Assembly: GCA_963677475.2 (NCBI GenBank) | Contig: CAXXQD010000021.1 | Coordinates: forward strand, 186,001 to 250,000 | Direction of reading: 5' to 3' | Length of the DNA: 64,000 nucleotides | DNA from: JABMQB01 sp963677475 | GTDB lineage: Bacteria; Bacteroidota; Bacteroidia; Bacteroidales; Prolixibacteraceae | In this document: positions 8,024 to 17,298 of the stretch, piece by piece | Position numbering within the stretch: the first letter of the stretch is position 1 | How the letters are laid out: every line of letters begins with the position of its first letter | Made by a program: the position numbers and the translations under genes | The notes under the pieces: model-generated | What the model saw: the letters and a program-made list of their open reading frames with translations, nothing else | Database searches by the model: none | What the model was told of the DNA's origin: nothing

Positions 8024-8920
8024 CTAAATCCCAGGTAGCCCTCCTGTTCCATCAGGATCAGTATAAGGTGATTTTAATTTTCTTCCTCCAAACTCAAACC
8101 TTGACGACATATAACTTAGCACTTCATTTGCCGTACTTTCGATGGGCTTATTGGAAACATTTATCACCGTAAACCCACCCCTGTCAAAAGTAAACATGGC
8201 ATTTCGGATTTCTTCGCGAACTGCCCTTTCATCAATGTATGCTTCATTTTGATGGTTGTTCCACGATGAGAGCCGCTTTTTTCGATGGGCAATAAGCTGT
8301 GATGCCCCAATATGCAAGCCAAAAACCCTGTTCGGGTCAACCTCAAACAATTCATTTGGCGGCTGAATTCCATGCACCAAAGGGATGTTTGCCACTTTCC
8401 ACCCATACATAGCCAAATAAACACTCAATGGTGTTTTACCTGCCCTCGAAACACCAGTTAACACAATTTCAGCATCGTGAAGCCTTTGTGGGCTCATACC
8501 ATCGTCTTGCGAAAGTGTAAATTCAATGGATTCGATCCGGTCAAAATATTGATAATTAATTTCCCGGTACAAACCCGGCGTTTTTAACGGTTTAATATGA
8601 AGTAAATCTTCGAGGCATTCCGCCAAGCCTCCCATAAAATCGACTACCTTAACCCCCATTTCTTTACATAGATCATTCATTTTCCGTCTTAAATCAGAAT
8701 TGACCATGGTATGGGTGATCACCCCGCCGTTCGATTTGGCTTTCATAACAATATCGAAAACCTGGTCTTCGGTTTCCACCTGGGGCACAATTTTAACAGG
8801 CATATTGTTTTCGGGATATTGTATCAATAAGGACTGAACCATATTGTTCCCGGCAATTCCCCTTCCGCCCGAAACGACATAAATTGGGGGAGGCACCTTA
8901 TTATTATTGGATGTATTCAT
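8024..8920 (-). CDS. ppsR: PEP synthase / PPDK regulatory protein (kinase-pyrophosphorylase)
   Basis: The 298-residue sequence matches the DUF299 family of bifunctional regulators, which phosphorylate and dephosphorylate a threonine of PEP synthase or pyruvate, phosphate dikinase, using ADP as donor. The P-loop-like GVSRAGKTPLSVYLA is at about residues 156-170. The family motifs VVDFMGGLAECLEDLL near residue 92 and FGLHIGASQLIAHRKKRL near residue 200 are present. The length is normal at the N-terminus, with a slightly long C-terminal tail. It stands alone; the target enzyme is not in this window. It would switch carbon flow between glycolysis and gluconeogenesis. Confidence 0.88.
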   Translation of the reverse strand: MNTSNNNKVPPPIYVVSGGRGIAGNNMVQSLLIQYPENNMPVKIVPQVETEDQVFDIVMKAKSNGGVITHTMVNSDLRRKMNDLCKEMGVKVVDFMGGLAECLEDLLHIKPLKTPGLYREINYQYFDRIESIEFTLSQDDGMSPQRLHDAEIVLTGVSRAGKTPLSVYLAMYGWKVANIPLVHGIQPPNELFEVDPNRVFGLHIGASQLIAHRKKRLSSWNNHQNEAYIDERAVREEIRNAMFTFDRGGFTVINVSNKPIESTANEVLSYMSSRFEFGGRKLKSPYTDPDGTGGLPGI

Positions 8921-8994
8921 TGAATTTATCTTTCCTCTATAACCAATAAAAGCGTAGGAAAGTTCTGCTTTATGGTTCGAAAATTGGCCTTATT

Positions 8995-11388
8995 TTATTT
9001 TTCTGAAACCGGTTTTAAGATTGATTTATATTTCCCTTTGTTTTCAACCATATTTCTACTGAAATAATCTTTATGGTACTTATTATGGATGTACAATTCG
9101 GTTTGATTGCAATAATACTCGCTGGCTGGTATTCCTGAAGTCCCGGTTGGGATTACGGTTTTGGAATTATCCCAGTTTGAAGCATCGAAAATATGCCTGT
9201 GCGATGCCCCATGGTTTACATGGTACAAGTCGCTCCACGGATAAGAATAGGGACAAATGGTATGAAAGCTCCCGGGCATTTCATAAGGACCACGGTTTAA
9301 TCCAAGTACTTTGTCAAGCATTTCAACCTTTCCCATCGGGTGCGCCAATGTGAAGGTATGCATCTTGCCCCAATTCCATTTAGATATATCTTCGCCAAAT
9401 TCTGTACTTAAATCTGTAATTGTTTCTTGCAGTGCCCGTATTGCAATATCGTCAAAGCTTTCGACAGCGTCTGTTGATAAATCATCGACCCAAATCGACC
9501 CCCGGTTTGAAAGAATATTTAAAATCAGGTTTTCCATAAGCGACCTGTTCGTTTTTACCGATGAATAAAGGTTCTTGCTTAGATCGTCTTTAATCAGGTT
9601 TTCCCCGAATTTTCGGTAAAGGTTTTCGAAAACAGACGTTTCAATACTTTCCCGTGTTAATATTCCATCCCATTCTTTCAGGTTATTGATTACCGACATC
9701 TCCTGTTCACTCCAATCATTCTTTGTTTTAAATGATTCCAGGAAAACCGGGAGTATTTTTTCCACCAAATTGGATTTAAAATCGCTGTGCATTTTCTCAA
9801 AATCCTCAACTCCCAATTTAGGCTTAGCATCTAACATCTGCCTAATCCGGTTAATCCTGTGGGTTTGGGCAAACCAATGACTGATATAATAAGGATAATC
9901 ATCGGGTACAGTTTTATTATTTGCCGATGAAACATAGCCGCGTTCCGGATTAAACTCAAACGGAAGTTCTTCAAACGGCACTAAGCCTGTCCAGTCGTAT
10001 TCATCAGTTTGTCCGGGATACACCTGAATGCCATTTCCTTTTCTGATTGGCACGCCTGAACTGGTTTGCAAACCAATATTCCCTTTCGTATCGGCATAAA
10101 CAATATTCTGGCTTACGGCAATAAATGTTGAACAGGCATCCTTAAAATCTGCCCAATTGTGTGCATGGTTCAAGTGATAAACCGATCTTATTTCGTTGCT
10201 CATTTCATTACCAATCCAACGCATGCTTATCGCCTGGTCAATGCTTTTAAATTTGCTTACAATTGGGCCCCGGTGATTAAAGCGGTTAATTCGATCGACC
10301 GATGTGCCACCTTTAATGTTAATCTTTTCTTTTCTGACATCCAGTTCTTTCCATTCACCATTGAACAAATATTTGGTGGTGTCATCGCTCAATTCTTCCA
10401 AATAAAAGTCCAGGTCATCCACCATCACATTGGTCATCCCCCAGGCAATTGAATCGTTGTGCCCTGCAATTACGAACGGTTGTCCGGGCAATACTAAACC
10501 AGTAACATTCAATTTCCCTTCAACCACCTGTTGCATTTGGTACCAAATACCAGGCGCATTTAGCCCCAGGTGCATATCGTTGGCAAGTAAAGGCATCCCG
10601 GTATTACTTTTTTTGCCCGAAACCGCCCAGTTGTTTGATCCATGAAAAATTTCAATCCCCAGTTCCTGTAATTGCTGATTTGCTGATAAAAGGATATCTT
10701 TTGTGTCTATTTCCGGCTCATGAAAGTCCGGGAAAATAGCAGTTTCCATTTTAGCTAAATCCGGGATCAATTCAACAAGTTTATCATTTCCAACTTCTTC
10801 ACTAACCTGGTGAAGCAAAACTTCAATGCCCCAAGCCATGGTTAGGTCCCAGGCCATATAACCAATTAGGTTGATTGATTGAGCAGGCTCCCACTGTTCT
10901 GGTTTGTACCCAAGTATTTTAAATTCAGGAGGTAAGGGATGGGTATTGATATAATGATTTACCCCTGCGCAATAAGCTTCTAATGCATCAATCACCTCTG
11001 GTGAACTTTGCGCAATTATTTTTTCTGACTTTTCAGGAATACGTAAAGCCCGCAGCAATTGATCTGCATTTACCATATCTGCGCCAAATATCTCAGATAA
11101 CCTTCCGGTTGTAACCCTCCTGAGCAAATCCATTTGCCAAAGCCTGTCCTGAGCCATGGTATAGCCAACGGCAGTGTAAAGGTCTTTCTCGTTGGAGGCA
11201 TAAATATGCGGAATTGCCAATGAATCGCGTATAACTTCAACCTGACCGGTAAGACCTTCTATTTGAACCTCGGAATTATAATCAGGCAAAGCACCTTTTT
11301 TAATTGAATTCAGAAAAATAAAAGCTCCGATAATAGCAATAACAATGATTAGGAGAATGACCAATAATACTTTTTTCAGGATTTTCAT
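8995..11388 (-). CDS. Penicillin acylase family N-terminal nucleophile hydrolase
   Basis: The 797-residue protein has an N-terminal hydrophobic segment (about residues 5-27) that is a signal or anchor, so it acts in the periplasm or at the membrane. The alpha-chain region carries VIRDSLAIPHIYA and DRLWQMDLLRR. The self-cleavage site and nucleophile are in HGSNNWAVSG, with Ser251 as the expected first residue of the beta chain. LPGQPFVIAGHND and the C-terminal HTFTLAHPMG and NHGASHRHIFD segments match the family. Members cleave amide bonds in beta-lactams, acyl-homoserine lactones or peptides; the substrate here cannot be told. It is 10 bp downstream of the cyclase gene. Confidence 0.88.
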   Translation of the reverse strand: MKILKKVLLVILLIIVIAIIGAFIFLNSIKKGALPDYNSEVQIEGLTGQVEVIRDSLAIPHIYASNEKDLYTAVGYTMAQDRLWQMDLLRRVTTGRLSEIFGADMVNADQLLRALRIPEKSEKIIAQSSPEVIDALEAYCAGVNHYINTHPLPPEFKILGYKPEQWEPAQSINLIGYMAWDLTMAWGIEVLLHQVSEEVGNDKLVELIPDLAKMETAIFPDFHEPEIDTKDILLSANQQLQELGIEIFHGSNNWAVSGKKSNTGMPLLANDMHLGLNAPGIWYQMQQVVEGKLNVTGLVLPGQPFVIAGHNDSIAWGMTNVMVDDLDFYLEELSDDTTKYLFNGEWKELDVRKEKINIKGGTSVDRINRFNHRGPIVSKFKSIDQAISMRWIGNEMSNEIRSVYHLNHAHNWADFKDACSTFIAVSQNIVYADTKGNIGLQTSSGVPIRKGNGIQVYPGQTDEYDWTGLVPFEELPFEFNPERGYVSSANNKTVPDDYPYYISHWFAQTHRINRIRQMLDAKPKLGVEDFEKMHSDFKSNLVEKILPVFLESFKTKNDWSEQEMSVINNLKEWDGILTRESIETSVFENLYRKFGENLIKDDLSKNLYSSVKTNRSLMENLILNILSNRGSIWVDDLSTDAVESFDDIAIRALQETITDLSTEFGEDISKWNWGKMHTFTLAHPMGKVEMLDKVLGLNRGPYEMPGSFHTICPYSYPWSDLYHVNHGASHRHIFDASNWDNSKTVIPTGTSGIPASEYYCNQTELYIHNKYHKDYFSRNMVENKGKYKSILKPVSEK

Positions 11389-11398
11389 GATGCCAATT

Positions 11399-12700
11399 TT
11401 AATTTTTTATCACTTTAAAAACTTCAATTTTTTTATCAATACCTTTCATTTTAACCGGACCACATTCTTCCAGTAGATAATCCCCCTCTTCGATCCTTTC
11501 TTTTATATCCTTTGAAATAAGAAACTGTGTGCCTAATGTTTTATTTAACTCTTCAAGCCGCGATGCAATAATGATGTTTTTGCCAGCCAATGAAAACTGC
11601 TTACGGCTTTCGTTGCCAATATTGCCGGTAACAATATTTCCCCTGTGCAAACCAATGCGGATAAAAGTTATTGGAATAATATCTGCCTTTTCCAGCTCTT
11701 CAATTTTTGCAAGTATCTCTAAACCGGCATCAAAAGCCGACTGGACATATTCTTCATTGTTTTTTGAAATCCCAAATGAAGCCATAAACCCATCACCAAG
11801 AAACTGATGGATAGAACCATGGTTTTTATGGATAATATCGATGATTGGGCAAAAAACTGCGTTCTGATAGCTCATCACATCTTCGGGAGAGTTTGAATCG
11901 GCCCACTTGCTAAAATCCTTAATATCCATAAACATGATCGAGGCATCTGCAATTTTAGGTTTGTCATTCATCCCGGATTTTAGCAATTCTCCTGCAATCT
12001 CATCGGAAACCTGTTGACCCAAAAGTTGTTGCGCTTGTTTGCGTTGAGCCCTGTAATTAATCGCTTTTTGTATTTTTTTGTAGAACTGACCGGCTACCAC
12101 AGCAGCAATGATACCGTAAATTATTAAGGAAAAACTTCTAGCGCCATATATCATCATTATCTGATCAGGGTTACCAGGAATAGCAAGGTTTTGAAAAGCC
12201 CAGATTGCAACAATTCCATAGCCGCAACAGGAAATTATCCCTGCAAGGATGTTTACCTTCCAGTTTAAATGCAAAATCGACAGAATGATCAACAATATAA
12301 AAAAACCATATCCATCATATTCCATCACCAATATTGACTGATCGTAATAAACAGTGTAAAACAGTACTAAACTTATTAGTGAAAATTCGATTACTGTATT
12401 AATATATTTAAAAACTAGTGGAGGGCTAATCCTCTTCTTAATCATGTATTGGATCCTGCCAAAAACAGCAATTTCGAACAGGAAGAAAACAGAAGCAGAT
12501 ATGGCAAATGCAGTAAAGCCTTCTTTTTTTTCCAATGCCATGGTAAAAAAACCTGGATTAAAAAACTGTACGAAGGGCATAATAATCATACTGGAAAAGA
12601 AGATAAGAAGGATAGCAAAAATCCGTAACCTTTCACTTCGAAGGTACTCTACCATAAGTTCTTTAGAAAGGTCAGTTTGATTATTATTCATGCGAAACAC
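11399..12700 (-). CDS. Membrane-bound class III adenylate/guanylate cyclase
   Basis: The 433-residue protein has about six hydrophobic segments in its first 220 residues (for example FAILLIFFSSMIIMPFVQF and SLIIYGIIAAVVAGQF). After a linker the cyclase domain runs from about residue 250 to 433. It contains SIMFMDIKDFS (first metal Asp, second near DFS), QFLGDGFMASFGI (second metal region), and IRIGLHRGNIVTGNIG. The retained catalytic region suggests an active cyclase, though purine specificity cannot be judged by eye. The six-helix membrane module may be the sensor. It is transcribed with the penicillin acylase-like gene. No cAMP-binding regulator is nearby. Confidence 0.85.
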   Translation of the reverse strand: MFRMNNNQTDLSKELMVEYLRSERLRIFAILLIFFSSMIIMPFVQFFNPGFFTMALEKKEGFTAFAISASVFFLFEIAVFGRIQYMIKKRISPPLVFKYINTVIEFSLISLVLFYTVYYDQSILVMEYDGYGFFILLIILSILHLNWKVNILAGIISCCGYGIVAIWAFQNLAIPGNPDQIMMIYGARSFSLIIYGIIAAVVAGQFYKKIQKAINYRAQRKQAQQLLGQQVSDEIAGELLKSGMNDKPKIADASIMFMDIKDFSKWADSNSPEDVMSYQNAVFCPIIDIIHKNHGSIHQFLGDGFMASFGISKNNEEYVQSAFDAGLEILAKIEELEKADIIPITFIRIGLHRGNIVTGNIGNESRKQFSLAGKNIIIASRLEELNKTLGTQFLISKDIKERIEEGDYLLEECGPVKMKGIDKKIEVFKVIKN

Positions 12701-12762
12701 AAATTGAATTTCAATATTTTATATATTTATGAATCGAAATTAAGAAAACCAAAGTAAAAGTT

Positions 12763-13206
12763 ATGAAAAAAATTTTAATTCTTTCCTTTTTGGCTCTTTA
12801 TGCCATGTCGGCTTTCTCACAAGCTTCCGACAAAATATTAGGTGTTTGGTGGAACGATGAAAAAACTTCAAAAATTGAGATTGTGAAAGAAGGGGATAAA
12901 TATTTTGGAACCATCGTATACATGATCCCTGAAAAATATGAAAACGGTGAATCTCCAAAGGACGATGATAACCCTGATCCTGCTTTGAGGGACCGTCCGA
13001 TTGTTGGCTTGCAAATCTTGAAAGATTTTACATTCGATGCAGATGATAAGGAATGGGGAGGCGGAACAATTTACGATCCGAAATCTGGTAAAACCTACGA
13101 TTGCTATGCCTGGATGGAAAGTGACGATGTATTGCAACTGAAGGGCTATGTGGTTGGAATAAAATGGCTTGGCAAAAAAACTGCCTGGAGCCGAACAAGT
13201 TTATAA
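12763..13206 (+). CDS. DUF2147 secreted protein
   Basis: This 147-residue protein has a cleavable signal peptide (hydrophobic core, AMSAFSQA). The mature part fits DUF2147: ILGVWWNDEKTSKIEI at the start, the central IVGLQILKDF, and GGTIYDPKSGKTYDCYAWME, LKGYVVGIKWLGKKTAWSR at the end. The family forms a lipocalin-like beta barrel of unknown ligand, common in Bacteroidetes and Proteobacteria. It stands alone, diverging from the cyclase gene and ending in a strong terminator shared with the convergent radical SAM gene. Confidence 0.85.
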   Translation: MKKILILSFLALYAMSAFSQASDKILGVWWNDEKTSKIEIVKEGDKYFGTIVYMIPEKYENGESPKDDDNPDPALRDRPIVGLQILKDFTFDADDKEWGGGTIYDPKSGKTYDCYAWMESDDVLQLKGYVVGIKWLGKKTAWSRTSL

Positions 13207-13256
13207 AAAGTCATTATTTATCCTTTTAAAAAAGGGAAACAAAATATTGTACATAA

Positions 13257-13287
13257 AGAAAGAGAGCAGAATAGCTCTCTTTTTTTA
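13257..13287. terminator. Bidirectional intrinsic terminator
   Basis: A 7-bp perfect stem, AGAGAGC / GCTCTCT with a 6-base loop, is extended by A-T pairs. Seven T lie on the plus side and an A-run on the minus side. It sits between two convergent genes (DUF2147 and radical SAM) and can end both transcripts; it overlaps the last codon of the radical SAM gene. Confidence 0.85.
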
Positions 13288-14064
13288 TCCTGAAACCTGC
13301 ACTTTTAAACCGATGCCTTCAACCTTTTTTGCGATTTCCTGAAGCTTTTCTTTGCTCACTTTTTCAAGCCCAGGGTTTGGCGTATCCCTCTCGATGGTAT
13401 AAATCATTACCATTCCGGGTTTAATTATTTTTAGCAGGGCTAACCATGCATTCACTTCTTTGTCCACCGAATTGTCCAGCTCTTTTCCCTTATAAATACC
13501 TTTAACAAACATGGTTTGAATAGTAACATTCCCTTTAAACCTGGTTAGTTGTTCGACTGTTTCATCCAAATTAAATTTGCCAACGGGGCAGTCCAACAAT
13601 TCAATAGTTTCGGGAAAAGCGGAGTCCAGTTTCAAAATATTATCCTCAACTTTTAAGAGTGCTTCAAATACATCTTTTTTATTGATTTTTGTTGAATTGG
13701 ACAAAACAGCTACCCTCGCCTTGGGGGCTAACTGGTTCCTAAACATCACCGTATCATCAATAATCCCCGCAAAGTCGGGGTGTAAGGTTGGTTCCCCATT
13801 ACCAGCAAAAGTAATCACATCGGGCAACTGACCTTCCATAGCCATTTCGTTCAATTTCTTAAACAACTGGCTTTTAACCTCTTTCCTGGTTGGCAAAACC
13901 GCCTTTTTTTTATGCTTGCCCGGATTTAACCCGCACTCACAATAAATGCAATTAAAGGAGCAAACCTTTGAATCGGTGGGAAGCAGGTTTATTCCCAATG
14001 ACACGCCCAATCGCCTGCTTTTAACAGGACCAAATATTATTTTATCAAATAAAAAAGTACCCAT
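13285..14064 (-). CDS. Radical SAM protein
   Basis: The 259-residue protein has the radical SAM cluster motif as C-SFN-C-IY-C (about residues 35-42), binding a 4Fe-4S cluster and S-adenosylmethionine. GNGEPTLHPDF near residue 95 is the SAM-contacting GGE-like motif. The N-terminal GPVKSRRLGVSLGINLLP is characteristic of the short 'radical SAM protein' subfamily related to MoaA/wyosine-type enzymes that is widespread but lacks an assigned substrate. No SPASM extension follows. It stands alone next to the amidohydrolase relic. Function beyond radical chemistry is unknown. Confidence 0.85.
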   Translation of the reverse strand: MGTFLFDKIIFGPVKSRRLGVSLGINLLPTDSKVCSFNCIYCECGLNPGKHKKKAVLPTRKEVKSQLFKKLNEMAMEGQLPDVITFAGNGEPTLHPDFAGIIDDTVMFRNQLAPKARVAVLSNSTKINKKDVFEALLKVEDNILKLDSAFPETIELLDCPVGKFNLDETVEQLTRFKGNVTIQTMFVKGIYKGKELDNSVDKEVNAWLALLKIIKPGMVMIYTIERDTPNPGLEKVSKEKLQEIAKKVEGIGLKVQVSG

Positions 14065-14102
14065 AATAAGAAATGTTGGTCAAAGATAGGAATTTTGAAA
14101 GG

Positions 14103-14456
14103 CTAGACGAGGCGTTTTATTGTACTGGTTGGCAAAAGTTTTTGATGGATCAAGTCCATTCCGGAAATTAGGCAAACTCCGGGATCCGTTTCAAGCTCAA
14201 AACCCTGTATATCTGTCAATTCGGAAAATACCAATTGTGGTTTAGCCAATTGTTTAGCCTTGATTTTATTAAAAGCGGTATAAAAATCTGCCGGAACCAG
14301 TAAGCCACTGTAATGTTCCATTCCTTCCTCTTCTTTCAATTTATTTTTTGTATCAACAATTTTAACGATTGTTCCTGTATCATTTAGAACAATAAAACTG
14401 TTTTTTAGGAATCTCCTTTCTTTTGTGAAGATATATGTTGAAGCAATTTTTCTCAA
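14103..14456 (-). pseudogene. Amidohydrolase relic with the catalytic core missing
   Basis: Only 117 codons are present. The first 55 residues (SFIVLNDTGTIVKIVDT, HYSGLLVPADF) resemble the N-terminal beta-sandwich strand set of amidohydrolases, where GLLVPGFVNxHCHLE normally follows. Here the PGF and the metal-binding HxH are replaced by PADFYTAFNK. The last 40 residues (QGFELETDPGVCLISGMD) resemble the C-terminal closing strands of the same family. About 260 residues of the TIM barrel are absent without a frameshift. This looks like an in-frame internal deletion; alternatively it is a small protein made only of the composite beta domain. Its start overlaps the stop of the DUF4296 gene by 4 bp, so it may still be translated. 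Confidence 0.55.
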
Positions 14457-14854
14457 TGCTGGGGAGCGTTTCCAATATCCACAGGTTCATCATTTTCATT
14501 GGAATATTCCTGCTTCATCAGGTTCAGTTTATCGGTAACTTTAGCATACATTTTTTCATAATCCTTGGCAAAATTTGCATAATAGAGCAAGGATTTTTCG
14601 AACACTGTATCCGTAACATTATGGAGTTCAAGAGCTGAATAATAATAATCTTTAGAAGTAAGTTTTATACTATCCACTTCCGTGAAACTCCTAGTTGCAT
14701 ACAATGAATTTGACAGATGGATATCCACCAAAATCTCAATCATTTTGTCTTCAGGTATAAGTTTTTTAGGCTTATCGATCCACCCTTCATCACAGGAAAA
14801 AAGCAGAAAAGCCAAGAAAATAAAATATATAAACCCATTCTTCATTACATGCAA
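14453..14854 (-). CDS. DUF4296 lipoprotein
   Basis: This 133-residue protein has a lipoprotein signal with lipobox FLLFSC (Met4 at 14845 is the likelier start). The mature region matches DUF4296: PKKLIPEDKMIEILVDIHLS, then a helical stretch with DYYYSALELHNVT and SLLYYANFAKDYEKMYAKV. The family is found almost only in Bacteroidetes and has no known function. It is coupled by ATGA to the amidohydrolase relic. In relatives, as I recall, such genes often sit near dihydroorotase or amidohydrolase genes. Confidence 0.85.
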   Translation of the reverse strand: MHVMKNGFIYFIFLAFLLFSCDEGWIDKPKKLIPEDKMIEILVDIHLSNSLYATRSFTEVDSIKLTSKDYYYSALELHNVTDTVFEKSLLYYANFAKDYEKMYAKVTDKLNLMKQEYSNENDEPVDIGNAPQH

Positions 14855-14924
14855 TTTTTAGCAAAAATAGAATATCAAGTGTACAATTCAAATTTCGGAT
14901 TGTTAATAATTCCAAACAGAAACC

Positions 14925-16283
14925 TTACCTGAACAGGTTTCGAAATACTTCTTCAACCCTTGACGCCTTTACAACGGTGATTGGAAGTCCTGTGCTTTTG
15001 TAACCTTTATTAAGCGTTGGAACCACAATTTTCTCAAAACCTAATTTAGCCGCTTCACTTATTCGTTGATCGATTCGGCTAATTGCCCTTATTTCGCCAG
15101 TTAATCCGACCTCCCCGGCAAAACAGGTTTTATGATGGATGGCCATATCGATATTTGAAGAAAGGATGGCACAAATTACTGCCAGATCGGTTGCGGGGTC
15201 GTTTATTTTTAAGCCTCCAGCGATATTTAGAAAGACATCCTTGGTTTGCAGCTTAAACCCGGCCCTTTTTTCGAGTACCGCCAGCAGCATATTTAAACGT
15301 CGAAGGTCGAAACCCGTTGCTGAACGCTGTGGGTTGCCATAAGCCGCCGAACTTACCAGTGCCTGTATCTCAACCAAAAATGGACGGATCCCTTCAACGG
15401 TTGCCGAAATTGCCGTGCCGCTAACATCTTCACTCACTTTTGAAATAAGTTGCTCGGAAGGATTGGTAATTTCTATTAATCCTGTGCTCCTCATCTCAAA
15501 AATACCCAGTTCAGAAGTTGATCCGAACCTGTTTTTAATTGCACGCAAAATCCTGTACATGTTATTTGAATCTCCTTCGAATTGAATAACAGTATCCACA
15601 ATATGCTCCAACACTTTCGGTCCGGCAAGGCTTCCTTCTTTGTTAATATGCCCAATTAAAAAAACGGCAATCCCATTGCTTTTGGCATATTTCAAAATTG
15701 CCGAAGTACATTCCCTTATTTGAACAACTGACCCCGGCGATGATTCAATAAGCTCGGTTGCCATGGTTTGGATAGAATCGACTACTAAAATATCCGGATT
15801 AAAATTTTTGCTTTGCGCCAAGAGGTTTTCCAGGGAAGTTTCACTTATAAAATGGCAATTGTTGCTATTCAAATTTAGTCTTTGTGCCCTCAATTTAATT
15901 TGCTGCATACTTTCTTCGCCCGAAGCATACAACACTTTTTTTTCTTTTAGCCCCAACGCAAGTTGTAATATCAATGTTGATTTTCCGATGCCGGGCTCGC
16001 CCCCAATCAACACTAAAGAGCCTGGTACAATCCCTCCACCCAGGACTCGGTTAATTTCACTAATTTCCGTTGTTATTCTTGGAGTTTCAGCAGCAACAAT
16101 ATCATCCAAAATCAGAGGTTTGTTCCCTTCAACAAGCGAAAGTGATGAACCATCCTTCATGCCTTTTGAGATAATCTCTTCCACATACGAATTCCACTCG
16201 CCACAAGATGGGCATTTGCCAATCCATTTGGGGGATTGGGCACCACAAGATTGACAAGAGAATACTGTTTTAGCTTTAGCCAT
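14925..16283 (-). CDS. radA: DNA repair protein RadA
   Basis: The 452-residue protein has the RadA layout: a four-cysteine zinc finger (CQSCG and CPSCG, residues 9-28), a RecA-like ATPase with Walker A GGEPGIGKSTL near residue 92, and the RadA-specific KNRFG motif near residue 250. A Lon-like C-terminal domain follows (EVGLTGEIRAISRID). RadA helps process recombination intermediates and branch migration during repair. The length is normal. Its start overlaps the end of rfaE2 by 8 bp. Confidence 0.97.
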   Translation of the reverse strand: MAKAKTVFSCQSCGAQSPKWIGKCPSCGEWNSYVEEIISKGMKDGSSLSLVEGNKPLILDDIVAAETPRITTEISEINRVLGGGIVPGSLVLIGGEPGIGKSTLILQLALGLKEKKVLYASGEESMQQIKLRAQRLNLNSNNCHFISETSLENLLAQSKNFNPDILVVDSIQTMATELIESSPGSVVQIRECTSAILKYAKSNGIAVFLIGHINKEGSLAGPKVLEHIVDTVIQFEGDSNNMYRILRAIKNRFGSTSELGIFEMRSTGLIEITNPSEQLISKVSEDVSGTAISATVEGIRPFLVEIQALVSSAAYGNPQRSATGFDLRRLNMLLAVLEKRAGFKLQTKDVFLNIAGGLKINDPATDLAVICAILSSNIDMAIHHKTCFAGEVGLTGEIRAISRIDQRISEAAKLGFEKIVVPTLNKGYKSTGLPITVVKASRVEEVFRNLFR

Positions 16284-16779
16284 TTTTTAGTTGCTTTATT
16301 TTATGAATTAATGAAGAAGTTGAAAACCCGGGAACTAGTTCAATTCGTGCAACTTCACCACCATTTGCCAAAACCACGTCAAATCCGGCAATTTCTTCAA
16401 TTTCATAATCACTCCCTTTAATTAAAACATCCGGAAGGATTTTTTTAATCAGTTTATAAGGTGTTTCTTCATCGAAAAGTATAATAGCATCAATAAAAGA
16501 CATGGCTGCCAGGGTAAATGCCCTCGAATACTGATCGATTAATGGACGATCGTCCCCTTTCAACAAAGCTACAGACTGATCGGTATTCAAACCAACTATG
16601 CATTTTGTCCCTTTATCTGCCGAAAGGGCAAGGGATTCGATGTGCCCCCGATGAATTAGGTCAAAACACCCGTTTGTAAAAACAATTTTCTCTTTGTTTT
16701 TTTTCCATTCTGAAATAATTCCGCATGCAGATTCATAGTCCTGATGAATTTTTGATTGTATATTTTCCTGATTGCCCAT
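16276..16779 (-). CDS. rfaE2: D-glycero-beta-D-manno-heptose 1-phosphate adenylyltransferase
   Basis: The protein carries the nucleotidyltransferase signature FTNGCFDLIHRGHIE (HxGH active site) and KGDDRPLIDQYSRA, KGSDYEIEEIAG and FVPGFSTSS-like VPGFSTSSLI, matching the separate RfaE2/HldE C-terminal enzyme. It makes ADP-heptose for the lipopolysaccharide inner core. I chose the ATG at 16779 because it gives the usual 30-odd residues before the first strand; an in-frame ATG at 16833 would add 18 residues. The kinase partner (RfaE1) is not in the window. It overlaps radA by 8 bp. Confidence 0.92.
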   Translation of the reverse strand: MGNQENIQSKIHQDYESACGIISEWKKNKEKIVFTNGCFDLIHRGHIESLALSADKGTKCIVGLNTDQSVALLKGDDRPLIDQYSRAFTLAAMSFIDAIILFDEETPYKLIKKILPDVLIKGSDYEIEEIAGFDVVLANGGEVARIELVPGFSTSSLIHKIKQLKNG

Positions 16780-16881
16780 TTTCTGAAAATCTAAAGCTAA
16801 CTTATTGTTATGCAAAAAAGACTTCATTCTCAATTGATCATCGAAAAAGGTTGAAGTCTAAAATTATTCCTCATTAAAAAT

Positions 16882-16912
16882 AAAAAAACCTCGTGGGAAT
16901 TCACTCACGAGG
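16882..16912 (-). terminator. Terminator of the panC-panD operon
   Basis: A perfect 7-bp stem CCTCGTG / CACGAGG with a 10-base loop is followed on the minus strand by seven T. It lies just after the panD stop. Confidence 0.85.
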
Positions 16913-16935
16913 CCTGATTTTTCTATGTAAAATTC

Positions 16936-17286
16936 TTATACGATCTTATTTGTTTCAATATCAGGGAATACCAGCCAGGGTTTGAAGGTTTTAGCTTCTT
17001 CAAAATCCATTTGGGCGTAAGAAATAATAATAACCACATCGCCAACAGCAGCTTTTCGGGCGGCAGGACCGTTTAAGCAAATAACACCAGAACCTCTTTC
17101 CCCTTTAATAACATAGGTTTCAATCCGTTCTCCATTATTAATGTTTACAACCTGTACCTTTTCGTTTTCGATAATATTTACAGCATCCATTAAGTCTTCA
17201 TCAATGGTTATACTTCCCACATACTGTAAATTTGCCTCTGTAACAGTTACTTTATGAATTTTTGATTTACAAACTTCAATTAGCAT
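16936..17286 (-). CDS. panD: Aspartate 1-decarboxylase
   Basis: The 116-residue protein has the classic PanD sequence: MLIEVCKSKIHKVTVTEA at the start and YVGSITID, where Gly24-Ser25 is the self-cleavage site giving the pyruvoyl cofactor at Ser25. GERGSGVICLNGPAARKA and GDVVIIISYA follow. It makes beta-alanine for pantothenate. It lies 12 bp after panC, so both precursors of the pathway are co-expressed. Confidence 0.97.
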   Translation of the reverse strand: MLIEVCKSKIHKVTVTEANLQYVGSITIDEDLMDAVNIIENEKVQVVNINNGERIETYVIKGERGSGVICLNGPAARKAAVGDVVIIISYAQMDFEEAKTFKPWLVFPDIETNKIV

Positions 17287-17298
17287 GTCAATTCTATT

